Origin: Benincasa hispida | Taxonomy: Eukaryota > Streptophyta > Magnoliopsida > Cucurbitales > Cucurbitaceae | Assembly (NCBI RefSeq): GCF_009727055.1 | Contig: NC_052359.1 | Location: 22,038,301 to 22,102,300 of the forward strand | Reading direction: 5' to 3' | Length of the DNA: 64,000 nt | Shown here: positions 55,011 through 64,000 of the stretch, piece by piece | Numbering within the stretch: the first letter of the stretch is position 1 | How the letters are laid out: the number at the start of each line of letters is the position of its first letter | The notes under the pieces: generated by a model | What the model was told of the DNA's origin: nothing | The model's input: the letters and a program-made list of their open reading frames with translations, nothing else | Databases searched by the model: none | Made by a program: the position numbers and the translations under genes

Positions 55011-56421
55011 TCCCTGAATTTCACAACAAAAAAGCATGTTTAATGTAAAATATTCATTGTTGTTTTGCGTCATCTGTAATTTCATGTTCTGTAAATTGAA
55101 AACGGGACACTACGCATTCGTTTGCTTCTGCTTTAGGGTATTCCAAACCCTTCATTATTAAATATAAAAAGTGATAATTTGAGGGGACACGTGGGCGGCC
55201 CCTATGTAATCAGTTGGTGCAAATACGGACTTCTTAACTTAGATAAAACCATTCAAATATGAACTTTACAAACATATGAACTCCAAACTTATAAACTCTC
55301 CCAAATAGACTTTCTACTTTCATATTTGAATAAAAAAAGGGTATACTTGGATACATCCCAATATGCACCTATCTCAATGCTTTCCCTTCCCATCACTCAC
55401 ACTAAAAATGTAATTAAAATGTTTTAAAAAATAAATAAGAATAGTTTGTCACATGTCACATAATGATAGGACAATTTAGTGGAAGGCACAAGATGCATTA
55501 ATTATTTTCTGAAAAAAGAGTTTTAGATTTCATACTTTCAAAATTTCTCTTCATGTAGCTGGGCTCCACGCTCAAAATCTCTTACCACCAGCGGCGAAAA
55601 CTTTAAACTTTCTATCGGAGAGTACCCACTGATTGTCGCAAAAGGGTATCACTTTTTTTCTTCACCATCGACGACAGCAAGTCATTTCAACGGGAAATTT
55701 GTACGAATGAGCCACAAATTGGGTCGAAAATGTCAAATGACCCGATTTTTGAAAAAAAAAGTTGAGTGACCCTTTGCTGACGTCAAATTCGGATGAAATT
55801 ACCAAAATATACACGTGCATGTGGAAAAGAATTCGCTCTCGCCCACTCTCGCTCTCGCTCTCCCCCTCACTGATGATCCATTTACAAATATCCATGGAAC
55901 AATGGATCGTCTTCTTCCCCCTTTCGTCGATCTCACTCTCGTCAGTCTTGCTCTCTCCGGTCTCACTGATGATTCATTTTTGAACATCCATGGAATAATA
56001 GGCCGTCTTCTTCTCTTTCTCACCAGTCTCGCTCTCGCCTATCTCGCTCTCGTCAGTCTCGCTTTCACCAGTCTCACTCTCGTCGGTATCGCTCTTTCTT
56101 TCCTCACTCACAAAATCAATCTTCTCTCTCGCTCTTATTGTTGTTCATCGAAGTTGGTCGCATTAGAGCTGTCATGTGAACTCGCCGTGTCGAAGAAGAA
56201 GAAGAAAATGCATAGAGGAAAGAGATCGAAGAAGAAGAGATAACGCGTAGAGAGAGAGAAATGAAAAGGAAACAAAAAAGAAAAGAAAAGGAAAAAAAAA
56301 AAAAGAAACCGGAGAAGAAAAAAGAAACAAAAAAATTCAAGAAAGGAAGGACCATATTGTAAATTCACATCATCATGACAAGAGGACATTTCACATTTTT
56401 TTTCTCGTTTGCCATTCTCGG
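55011..56421. other. Non-transposon stretch, probably upstream DNA of the CCCH gene
   Basis: I recognise no transposon or gene. A 96-bp tandem duplication begins CTCACTGATGAT at 55866 and again at 55962, inside a CT-rich tract (TCTCGCTCTCG, 55845-56130) that creates a low-complexity 142-codon ORF (55815-56243) and opposite-strand ORFs; I do not call these genes. The right end CCTTTTAAATGGG (56422-56434) recurs at 61681-61693 beside the CCCH gene, so this stretch was next to that gene before the MULE inserted. Confidence 0.55.
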
Positions 56422-56866
56422 CCTTTTAAATGGGAAAAATTAAATAATATGGTAGTTTTAAAAACAATTTATAAAAAATTATACTTTTGAAATTATTTAG
56501 AAAAATATTGTTGTTGTTTTTTTTAAATAGGTCGATGGTTCAAAATTCGACCTCCCTCGATCTTTGTTTTCTTTTTTTTTTTTTTTTTATCTTTTTTACT
56601 TTTTCAACGTTTGACCTTTGTGTTTCTTTTTTTTTTTTTTTTGAATTTTCCATTTTATAAAATAATTTCTAAAAATATTTTATTATTTTATTATTTTATT
56701 TAAACTCTAAAAAGAATAAATTTAAAAAAATAATATCTCATCAAAATAAAAAAGTGTAAATTAAAATATCTCATTTATATAAAAATAATTACAAAAATCA
56801 ATGTGTCCCACAAGATGGACGTCGTCGATTTTGAGCTGGTTTTCGTCATCGACTTCGAATTTGAGG

Positions 56867-58638
56867 TTACTCTGGTTCTTCTTGATGTTGCTCTGGTACC
56901 TCTGCAGACACTTCAAGATATAAATATTCATTATGCTCTCCACGACCCCGACCGTGTCCATGCATGTATGAAGACGAAGGACCAGCCTTTAAGTCATAAT
57001 GTCCTGAACCAAATGTTGGCATCATCATCATCGAACTAACATAATCAGTTTGACTCTGCGTCTGCATCACAGGAGGCAACTCTTCCACATTATGGGCAAC
57101 CTCATCAAACTCATCCTCTTCCCGTATAGGTCCTCTATGTCTAGGAGCTGGTGGAGGAACAATAGGTATATCGTACATATAATGTATCTCCTCCATATAG
57201 CTTTGGTTGTCACTACATGTAGCAAGAACCTAGTTCAAATCATTCGCAACATCACGGAGTCTACTGTTGTTCGATCTCTGTGAATTATAAAACAATTAGA
57301 TAATACTTAAAATAAATTTAAATTAAAAATAATTAGATAATATTCATTCATTTACCAGATGACCCATGTCTGCTCCCAGACGAGTGACATAGTGTCTTGT
57401 GATATTATTATACCAATGAATGTAGTCTTGAATGACATCCCTGTCAAACTGTTCAATAGAAACCTCCACTGCAATAAACCTTGCATGATAGTGCCATCGT
57501 ACTACTAAATGTGCAACTTTTTCGGACCAATTTACAATCCTTAAATCGATATCATGCAGCAGGGGTTCAATATTACAAGGCGATGGGACATCTTGCTGAA
57601 AACCGAATTGTCTCATCACCTTGTCAGGAAGATGCCATTCACCAATGTGAAAACATATGAGAGGACTCATCGTCCGCCATATGTTTTGACCATTCGTACA
57701 GAAATGGAGCAAAGTATGCATAATAATTTTGTACGACTCCCAAATAACCTGAAACACAAAATATTATATTGGAGAACATTAAAGACAAATACAATAAAAA
57801 TGTGTATAAAATAATCAATTGGGTTCAGTGTAATGTACCTGATTAGGTTGAAGCAGATCAAACATGTATCTGTACTGGCTGACTACATGTGTGGTTGTCC
57901 TAGTCATACAAAATTTGTCTCTCCACCTAAATTTTTAAATTGATAATTTAGAATCTAAATTAACTAGATCGGTAATATAAAAATTAAATTGAATTAAAAC
58001 AACATATCGAGAACCGTAGGCTTGTTCAACTAACTGAGCGTCATTAACATGTTGTAGTTGTAGAGCCATTGTTGGAAATCGCTCCCAAGCCTATGTTGTA
58101 GTATATATGCTCGCGCATATCTTATGATGGTTTCCTCGTCTGCATCATCTGTAAGCTCACGGAATTGTGTTCCTAACCATATCAAACATAACCTCGATCC
58201 TTTAATTTTATCGGCAGGTGGGGTCACACCAAGATACAGTTGACAAACTTGTGACCAGTCATCATAACATCAATTCCCGGTGACTGGCTTCAACCATCAA
58301 CTGATAACCCCAATAACACTTCTATGTCTTGTAGAGTGATAGTGCACACTCCAACAAATATATGAAATGTATGCGTCTCAGGCCTCCATCTCTCGATCAA
58401 GGTTGTGATCAAATGCCAGTCCAATTGAATAGATCCCAATATGGTAACCCCATAGAATCCAGATGTGTGCAGTAACGGTAGTATTCAAGGGTGGAGTGGG
58501 ATAGTGCGCTGGAGAACTGCCTCTCGACGCCTGCAAGATATTTCTCCAATAGTACGATCTCGCCATACAATAGATGATCGATGAATGAACTGGTCGTACA
58601 AAACATCGGGATCAACAGGTCCTGGGTTTAAAGCCATG
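56867..58638 (-). pseudogene. MAIN-like plant mobile domain protein, pseudogene in the MULE
   Basis: The minus strand starts 'MALNPGPVDPDVLYDQFIHRS' at 58638 and reaches the plant mobile domain (PF10536) hallmark 'LIERWRPETHTFH', then 'ITLQDIEVLLGLSVDG', at about 58300-58420. Further on are 'LTDDADEETIIRYARAYIL' (58090-58160), and 'PLICFHIGEWHLPDKVMRQFG' residues (57590-57670), typical of the serine/threonine phosphatase 7 long-form/MAIN-like family. Introns probably lie at about 57835-58025 and 57200-57345. A Gly/Arg-rich C-terminal piece (56867-57196) follows. Two in-frame TGA codons (near 58490 and 58285, both consistent with CGA to TGA) and a frameshift after 'SVDG' disable it. The domain is common in plant genes and in MULE and gypsy elements. 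Confidence 0.8.
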
Positions 58639-58739
58639 ATCTGAAAGAAAAAAATATTTATTTCTCAATTAAAAAAAAATTATTTCTCAGTTAGAAGAAT
58701 AATGTACAACTTAATTAACTTAATTAAATAATGTACAAC

Positions 58740-59100
58740 TTAATTAAAAGAATAATGTACAACGTCTATTGTCTAGCACCCAATGTCTATCGTCTAGCAT
58801 TCAACGTCTATCATCTAGTGCTCAACATCTATCATCTAGTACCCAACGTCCATCGTCTAATGCCCAACGTCTATCGTCTAGCTCAATCGTTTAGCAAATG
58901 ATCTTGCTGATCTCGCTCTCAACAATCTCGCGCAAGCCTATCGCTTAGCTATTGTGAGCATCGTTTACCTCTGCGCAATTACTACACAATCACCCAGTGC
59001 CCGCCTACACGATCGCCTACCTCATCGTGTAGTGTCGTTCACTTACTAGACGATCACATACCCAATTGTAGAGTGCCGCTCATCTGCTACACGATCGTCT
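58740..59100. repeat. Left foldback arm with 21-bp array
   Basis: 58761-58881 holds nearly six copies of a 21-bp unit containing CAACGTCTATCGTCTAG. 58882-59100 holds GATCGT-TAG motif variants. Read in reverse complement the arm matches 60985-61399, with fewer repeat units. Confidence 0.85.
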
Positions 59101-59103
59101 AGC

Positions 59104-59307
59104 GCCTTTGCTCGCACACACTTGAGGCTGCCGCAAGCCTTAGAGGAATGGACTCAAGCACATGATGGAGGATTCAGATATGGGTGGATGACGACAAATC
59201 TATCAGAGTGCATAAATGGAGTCCTCAAAGGAGCTCGAATGTTGTCTATAAATGCTCTTGCTCAGATAACATTCTTCAAAATGAGCGACACTATACGATT
59301 GAGTATG
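59104..59307 (+). pseudogene. MURA-type transposase fragment
   Basis: The plus strand encodes 'RLPQALEEWTQAHDGGFRYG', then 'WMTTNLSECINGVLKGARML', then 'INALAQITFFKM'. This is the end of a Mutator-family transposase catalytic region, where the 'TNLSECIN' stretch contains the conserved Glu of the DDE triad. Only about 65 codons remain. The right side is cut by the solo LTR at 59308 and the left side begins abruptly after the arm. It could not transpose anything on its own. It identifies the surrounding element as a MULE. Confidence 0.8.
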
Positions 59308-60978
59308 TGATAATGGACAGAAATGCACGTTATCATAGTGCTAAGTTCTTAAACAATGTTGGATTGTGTTGATGAAATATGTTAAATTGCGTCCATTAGG
59401 CATACATTCTATAATATTGTGGTCGCATGTGTTCAACGCATTAGAACTATTGATTTTTGTATTTTTTGTGCAGAATATGCGTTAACGTAATGCAAGATTG
59501 TGATCATAGGAAATTATCGGTCAAGTGCAACTTCACCGCAAGACTTTGTGTTGATTATGCTCGTAAACATTCGCCCAAGAAGGATCGCCGCAACTTGGTT
59601 AGTGCAACATGGTAGGCGCATCTAAGTGAAAGGCCAATTAAGAGCGATGAGATAGAAAGCTGATGACAGTCGAATCCAAATTAAGTTGACAGTCGATAAC
59701 GATCACAAAGTACATTCAGCTTTATCGGCAACAATCATTCAGCACGTCAATCAAGAATTAAAGCTGTCCCATCTGTACAACCGGGAGAGATAAGCCACCT
59801 TTCACCATTGATGCCCTATAAATACCAAGTATATTCTTCAGAAAAGGGGTTGATTGGTTGATTGTTCACAATATAACCAGCTCACCGTCTTTTGTTCATA
59901 GTTTTTCTTTCATTTTTAAGGCGGAGCACGAGAAGAGTGGTGGCGCCAGAGATCGCCCAGGGCAACTCGAAAGAGAACTTTGGGGTGTAAGGGCAGAGAG
60001 CGGGCCGACTCTCACGAGAGCGAGAATATCTTTAGAGCACGAGTAGAAACAGTGTAAAACGCCTGGCAGCAAGAAATTGCTACCAGGCTCTTTATTATAC
60101 TTGCATTGTTATTTGTACTTCATCTTCGTATCTCTTCAATGGAAGTCCTATTTCTACATCTGCTCACTCTCTTAATATGCATGAGTAGCTAAACCAGTTG
60201 ATGGGTTGAGAAGAACTAAGCTAACATGACCTAGAAAGTTCATTGCTTGCGATTGTCTTGTTTTATGCTGTGCAAATTACCCTTTAGAGTTACTCGAGAG
60301 AGAGTCTAAAGAAAGAACCTAATGTCTCGAGAGAGCTAGGTTAGAATCTGGACTCGAAAGAGCAATATGGCTTGCATAAATAAGAGATAGGGACTTAGAG
60401 ATAAGCTTTGTTTGTCAACTTGCATCGCATGCATCCCAGGAATGGAATGATATTATGTGGTCGCATATTTATGTGAATGTCATGTTGTCATCGCATAAAT
60501 AGAGATGGAGGTTTATGTGTAAACCCTGTAGACTTATTGCATAATTATCGCATGCGTTCTAGCCTTAGAAGCTGTGGTATTCGCACCGAGAGGTGGTTTA
60601 CTGTTGTATGCATATTACATGATCCAAAGCATGAACGCATTCTAGGGAGTGTTAGCCGAAATCTTTCTCAATCCATTCACCGCATATTCATCGCATTTCC
60701 CGTTTATCAACTCCTTTCAAACTGTGCCGCATTTGTTATTTCTTTTTAATCAACACAATCAAAAACCAAACACTTTATTTATTTTCCCGGTTACCGCAAA
60801 GTTTTCATAAAAAAAAATTATCAACGCAATCTATTTTCACAAGTTCCTGTGTTCGACCCTGGACTTACTAGGAAACTTAGAGGAATTTACACTTGAATTC
60901 CGCTGGGGAAACTTGAGTGCACAACGCAATCCATCAACGCATATCATCCATATTTCCACTTAATAAAATAACGCATCA
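59308..60978 (+). mobile_element. Solo gypsy LTR (1671 bp) inside the MURA fragment
   Basis: It begins TGATAATGGAC and ends ATAACGCATCA. It is the reverse complement of the family at 38988-40632 and 14095-15844. A TATAAATA box is at 59817-59824 on the plus strand. No exact target-site duplication is found: GTATG precedes it (59303-59307), while the nearest GTATG after it is at 60988-60992, ten bases away. A small rearrangement at the right edge is likely. Confidence 0.85.
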
Positions 60979-60984
60979 ATTTTT

Positions 60985-61399
60985 TGGGTATGCGATCATC
61001 TAGTAAGTGAACGACACTACACAATGAGGTAAGCGATCATGTAGGCGTGCGCTGGGCGATTGTGTAGTAATTGCGCGGAGGTAAACAATGCTCGCAGTAG
61101 CTAAGCGATAGGCTATGCGTGAGATCGTTGAGAGCGAGATCAGCAAGATCGCTGAGAAAGAGATCGTTGAGAGCAAAATCGACGAGATCGTTGAGAGCGA
61201 GATCAGCGAGATTGCTGAGAGCGAAATCGTTTGCTAGACGATAGACGTTGGGCACTAGACGATGGACGTTGGGTGCTAGACGATAGACGTTGGGCACTAG
61301 ACGATGGACGTTGGGTGTTAGACGATAGACATTGGGAGCTAGACGATAGACGTTGAATGCTAGACGATAGACGCTGGAAGCTAGACGATAAGCGCTAAT
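60985..61399. repeat. Right foldback arm with 21-bp and GAGATCGTTGAGAGC arrays
   Basis: 60985-61115 carries GATCGT-TAG variants. 61120-61235 carries repeated units like GAGATCGTTGAGAGC. 61236-61382 is seven 21-bp units starting CTAGACGATAGACGTTGG, alternating in their last bases so that a 42-bp higher-order period is visible. It is the inverted partner of 58740-59100. Confidence 0.88.
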
Positions 61400-61538
61400 T
61401 TTTCAGAGGTCGAGAGTTGCAAATTTTCTCATCTTCCCTTACAGATCTTCTTTAGTTTTCGACAGGTCGAGGGTTGAACCCTTATCCTCTTCTCAGGTCG
61501 AGGGTCAAACTCTCGATCTCTTCTTTAATTTTTTATAG

Positions 61539-61559
61539 GTCGAGGGTTGAACCCTCGAC
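61539..61559. repeat. Perfect 21-bp palindrome in the MULE terminal region
   Basis: GTCGAGGGTT, one G, then the exact reverse complement AACCCTCGAC. Related imperfect copies occur at 61465-61477, 61487-61506 and, near the other end of the element, 56528-56548. Confidence 0.9.
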
Positions 61560-61693
61560 AAAATATTTTAAACTAAATCCCTGCCTCGAAATCTCCAAAA
61601 CAACCATAGATTTCTAAATAGTTTCAAAACCACTATATTTCCCTAAATAATTTTCCTAATCACGATATTAAAAAAAAGGTCCTTTTAAATGGG

Positions 61694-61892
61694 TCTTCTT
61701 TGTCCAATTTTCCTTCGTTTCAACGGCTGCTGATAAATTGGAAGTTCCATCTGACCCACATCAACGAACACCCGATCAACACAGAGATTGAATTCCTTTG
61801 TCACTCCCACACCGCGACGAGACGGTCTTTCGTTGCTCAGCTTGGATTAAGAGCTCCAATTTTGAGCACCACTGCGAAATTTTGCGAGCCTA
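61694..61892 (+). promoter_or_regulatory. Proximal promoter and 5' UTR of the CCCH gene
   Basis: Non-repetitive sequence between the MULE flank and the start codon. I see no convincing TATA box here. Any more distal promoter elements now lie beyond the 5.2-kb insertion, to the left of 56422. Confidence 0.45.
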
Positions 61893-63219
61893 ATGGAGGA
61901 ACCTAATCTTATAGGAGAAGAAGAAGAAAAGCCATGTTCAATGGAGAATCTATGCAGGAAGGAGAAGAGGAAAGCGTTGAAGAAGATTAAACGGAAGCAA
62001 TTAAGAAAAGAGGTGGCACTGAAAATGCTACAGGAAGAGGAGGCGCGGTTGAACGATCCTGAAGAGCAGAGGAGGATTCGGTTGATGGAGTTGGAGGAGG
62101 AGGAGAGGTCGGAGAGGGAGAGGAAGCTATTCGAGGAAAGTGAAAGGGCGTGGATGGAGGCTATGGAGTTGAAGAAGAAGAAAATGGCTGAGGAGGAAGA
62201 AGAAGAGCAGCAAAGGAGAGCGCTGGAAGAAGAATCGACGGCGCGGCAGGTTTTTCTTTCCCTTCTAGTGATTCTGTGGTGGCTATCTGTTATTTTATTT
62301 TATTCCAATTTTGGCTTTGTTGTTGAACAGTACTCGTAGCCTGTTGATAGATTTCTAGTTAGCTTTCAGCTTTATAGTCTATGATTGATTACTGAGTCAG
62401 TTTCCTCCATACATAAAAAACATCATGAAATTCTTGTAACAGAAACTGCAATCGCTTTCTATTACTATGCCGTGGGTCACATGTCTCCTTGTCACTCCAC
62501 CAGTTTGAAACCTTCTTTTGTAGGCTGAAAATGAAAATGAGTTTAATGAGGAAGATGGTTGGGAATACATTGAAGGGCCTGCAGAAGTAATCTGGAAAGG
62601 AGAAGAGATAATTTTGAAGAAGAAACTAATTAAGGTTCCTAAGAAGGGTGTTCAACCTGAGAAAAGCCTTGAGGTATTCATTCTGCAACTAGGCTATTAT
62701 TGTTGTCTAGATCATCATTGTTTATGTTAACCTGGGACATGTTGGAAAGAAAATTCTTATGATCATAGATATTTATATATTATTATTTCTGTAGGATGCT
62801 CATAGGCCTACATCAAACCCTCTTCCTCCGCAATCTGAAGCTTTTACAGATTATATGAATGCACCAATTTCAACTAGACAAGTGATTGAGGATGTTGCAA
62901 GCCAAGTGCCAAACTTTGGAACTGAACAGGCATTTCTCCTTCTCTTCCTTTGTATACCTACTATCTGTACATACCTATTCCTTCTCTAGTAGTTTTATAT
63001 CTATTCAATTGTCATCGTAATAAATAACCTTTACCTATTGTTATATTTTTGTTCCAACAGGATAAATCACATTGTCCATTCCATCTTAAAACTGGAGCTT
63101 GTCGATTTGGTCAACGTTGTAGCAGAATTCACTTCTATCCTGACAAATCGTGTACATTGCTTATCAAGAACATGTATAATGGTCCTGGCCTTGCTTGGGA
63201 GCAAGACGAGGGCCTGGAG
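61893..63219 (+). CDS. C3H5: ZRSR2/URP-type CCCH zinc-finger splicing factor, first four coding exons (partial)
   Basis: Exons are 61893-62249, 62524-62673, 62795-62929 and 63061-63219, all a multiple of three, giving 267 codons so far. Exon 1 is a Lys/Glu-rich coiled-coil-like N-terminus beginning [12 protein letters not shown]. Exon 2 has '[20 protein letters not shown]'. Exon 4 contains a C-x8-C-x5-C-x3-H zinc finger ([20 protein letters not shown]) followed by '[20 protein letters not shown]'. This matches the U2AF1-related ZRSR2/URP family (Arabidopsis zinc finger CCCH protein 5, maize RGH3), nuclear proteins that recognise 3' splice sites, notably of U12-type introns. The RNA-recognition motif, second finger and RS tail must lie beyond the window. 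Introns 1, 2 and 4 start GT; intron 3 appears to start GC (62930). The start codon is the first ATG in a purine-rich context (CTAATGGAGG). It appears intact. Confidence 0.9.
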
Positions 63220-64000
63220 GTCTGTTAATGATGCTCATACAATTATTGTATCCTCAAAATGACTTTGAAGTATTGCTATTGCATCAATTATCTCTGAAAT
63301 TGTTTTGAAACATCTCTTTTAGGAGACACCTGAATTTTTACCTCTATATATGCCCATTTAGGTATAAATTCGTTGGCAAAAATCTATATAAATTATTTTT
63401 ATGGTTTAATCAGTAAGCACTAATTATTAGAATTAGATTAACTTGTTTTGGTACATTTTATGACTAGAGAATTCATCAGACTAGATATAATGCTGTTATT
63501 TTTTGGTCTTCACACGTTCAGTTTGAGTGGAAGGGAAGAGAACATGAGACCTGAGCTATCATTGTTTTGCTGGTGTTCTTGGGTTAATATATTGTTCCTT
63601 TATCAAGACATTATGATTAAAGCTGTTAAAATTAAGAATGGATTTATCAGGTTATTGTAATTTCACCTTGCATCCTAAATGGATTATACTTTGGGTACAA
63701 GGGCTGATCTTTGACAAAATAATATATGAAGCTTAGTTCTTGCCAATCTGGCGACTGGAAAAAATTATCCTTAAGAGTCGATCTCTTCCTTAGATGCCTA
63801 ATGCAACCATTATACTGAGATTCATTGTGTTGGGATTGTTGATGGTATTAATAATTAATATCCTGGATTTATTTTTATATTGAAGTTCTTGACCTACTTT
63901 ATATCAGAGACTTACTGCAAGAATTGTGTCAAGTTGTCATGGAGGGTTACAGTATTGCTCTTGAGTCCCTTTGGAGTTGATAATACGAAAACAAATTTTG
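63220..64000 (+). other. Intron 4 of the CCCH gene, running off the window
   Basis: It begins GTCTGT after exon 4. I find no continuation of the protein family sequence before 64000, so the intron is at least 781 bp. The 70-codon ORF at 63448-63660 has no recognisable feature. Confidence 0.7.

Larger units (their letters stand above)
56435..61680. mobile_element. MULE-like element with plant mobile domain gene, MURA relic and foldback arms
   Basis: The element is flanked by CCTTTTAAATGGG at 56422-56434 and 61681-61693, a 13-bp direct repeat that would contain the 8-11 bp duplication expected of Mutator-like elements. The terminal about 135 bp are inverted relative to each other with clear but imperfect similarity (for example TTTGAAATTATTTAGAAA near 56490 against the reverse complement near 61615-61635). 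Inside are a dead plant-mobile-domain gene (minus), a MURA transposase fragment (plus), an inverted pair of minisatellite arms and a solo LTR. Without the LTR it would be about 3.6 kb. Confidence 0.7.

Noticed and set aside
55815..56243. 142-codon plus ORF with repeated 'TDD.F.NIHG' segments
   Set aside because: It is made by a 96-bp tandem duplication in a CT-rich tract, has overlapping ORFs on the other strand and no recognisable domain.
61236..61399. Array of 21-bp direct repeats that superficially recalls a CRISPR array
   Set aside because: Units are contiguous without spacers, have an inverted partner at 58761-58881 and lie in a plant MULE.
61893..62339. Single-exon reading of the CCCH gene as a 148-codon protein
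   Set aside because: The ORF runs past a good donor at 62249/62250 into intron sequence; protein continuity with exon 2 at 62524 is clear.

Overview
The window is nuclear DNA of a eudicot plant. It shows spliced CCCH zinc-finger exons with GT/GC-AG introns, plant-type Ty1/copia and Ty3/gypsy retrotransposons, a Mutator-like element carrying a plant mobile domain gene, and W-box and TATA motifs in LTRs. I suspect Cucurbitaceae from the general look of the LTRs, with low confidence. No organellar, bacterial, tRNA or rRNA sequence was recognised. The only gene that looks intact is at the right edge; almost everything else is transposon, deeply nested.

Layout. 1-5480: minus-strand copia element A (broken polyprotein), with a solo LTR (201-2063) inside its 3' LTR. 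5490-54013: remains of a minus-strand gypsy element F, split by copia element E (6078-48689, minus strand). E in turn contains a solo LTR (6848-8790), the Athila-like gypsy element C (10095-36366, minus strand), a solo LTR in its integrase region (38988-40632) and a large solo LTR in its leader (43319-45803). C contains gypsy element D (11118-15844) inside its own 3' LTR and copia element B (21640-30271, plus strand) inside its integrase. Target-site duplications of 5 bp, exact or with one mismatch, support most of these insertions: AGACC, YCAAT, GAMAC, CCAGC, ATGAC, GCTCT and WTCAC. 54014-55010 is an old copia LTR fragment. 55011-56421 is probably upstream DNA of the host gene. 56435-61680 is a MULE-like element flanked by a 13-bp direct repeat. 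It holds a dead plant-mobile-domain (MAIN-like) gene, a MURA transposase fragment, an inverted pair of minisatellite-rich arms and another solo LTR. 61893-63219 holds the first four coding exons of a ZRSR2/URP-type CCCH splicing factor that continues past the window.

Assembly quality matters here. Two exact 38-bp Nextera mate-pair junction adapters (3343-3380 and 18175-18212) sit between repeated flanks. An N at 37613 joins two out-of-place copies of neighbouring sequence. A 54-N gap (23436-23489) precedes a block that looks inverted and partly foreign in composition. These should be fixed before any claim of novelty inside the retrotransposons.

How the parts work together: the retroelement genes are relics with frameshifts, stops and catalytic substitutions, so the window is a graveyard rather than an active system. 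The most biologically interesting parts are the MULE with its foldback arms about 200 bp upstream of the splicing-factor start codon, the apparent GC-AG intron in that gene, the W-box cluster in the B-family LTR promoter, the env-position ORF of element C with its own TATA-like leader, and a degenerate GATCGT-TAG motif shared between unrelated transposon classes. I found no convincing previously undescribed enzymatic or defence system.
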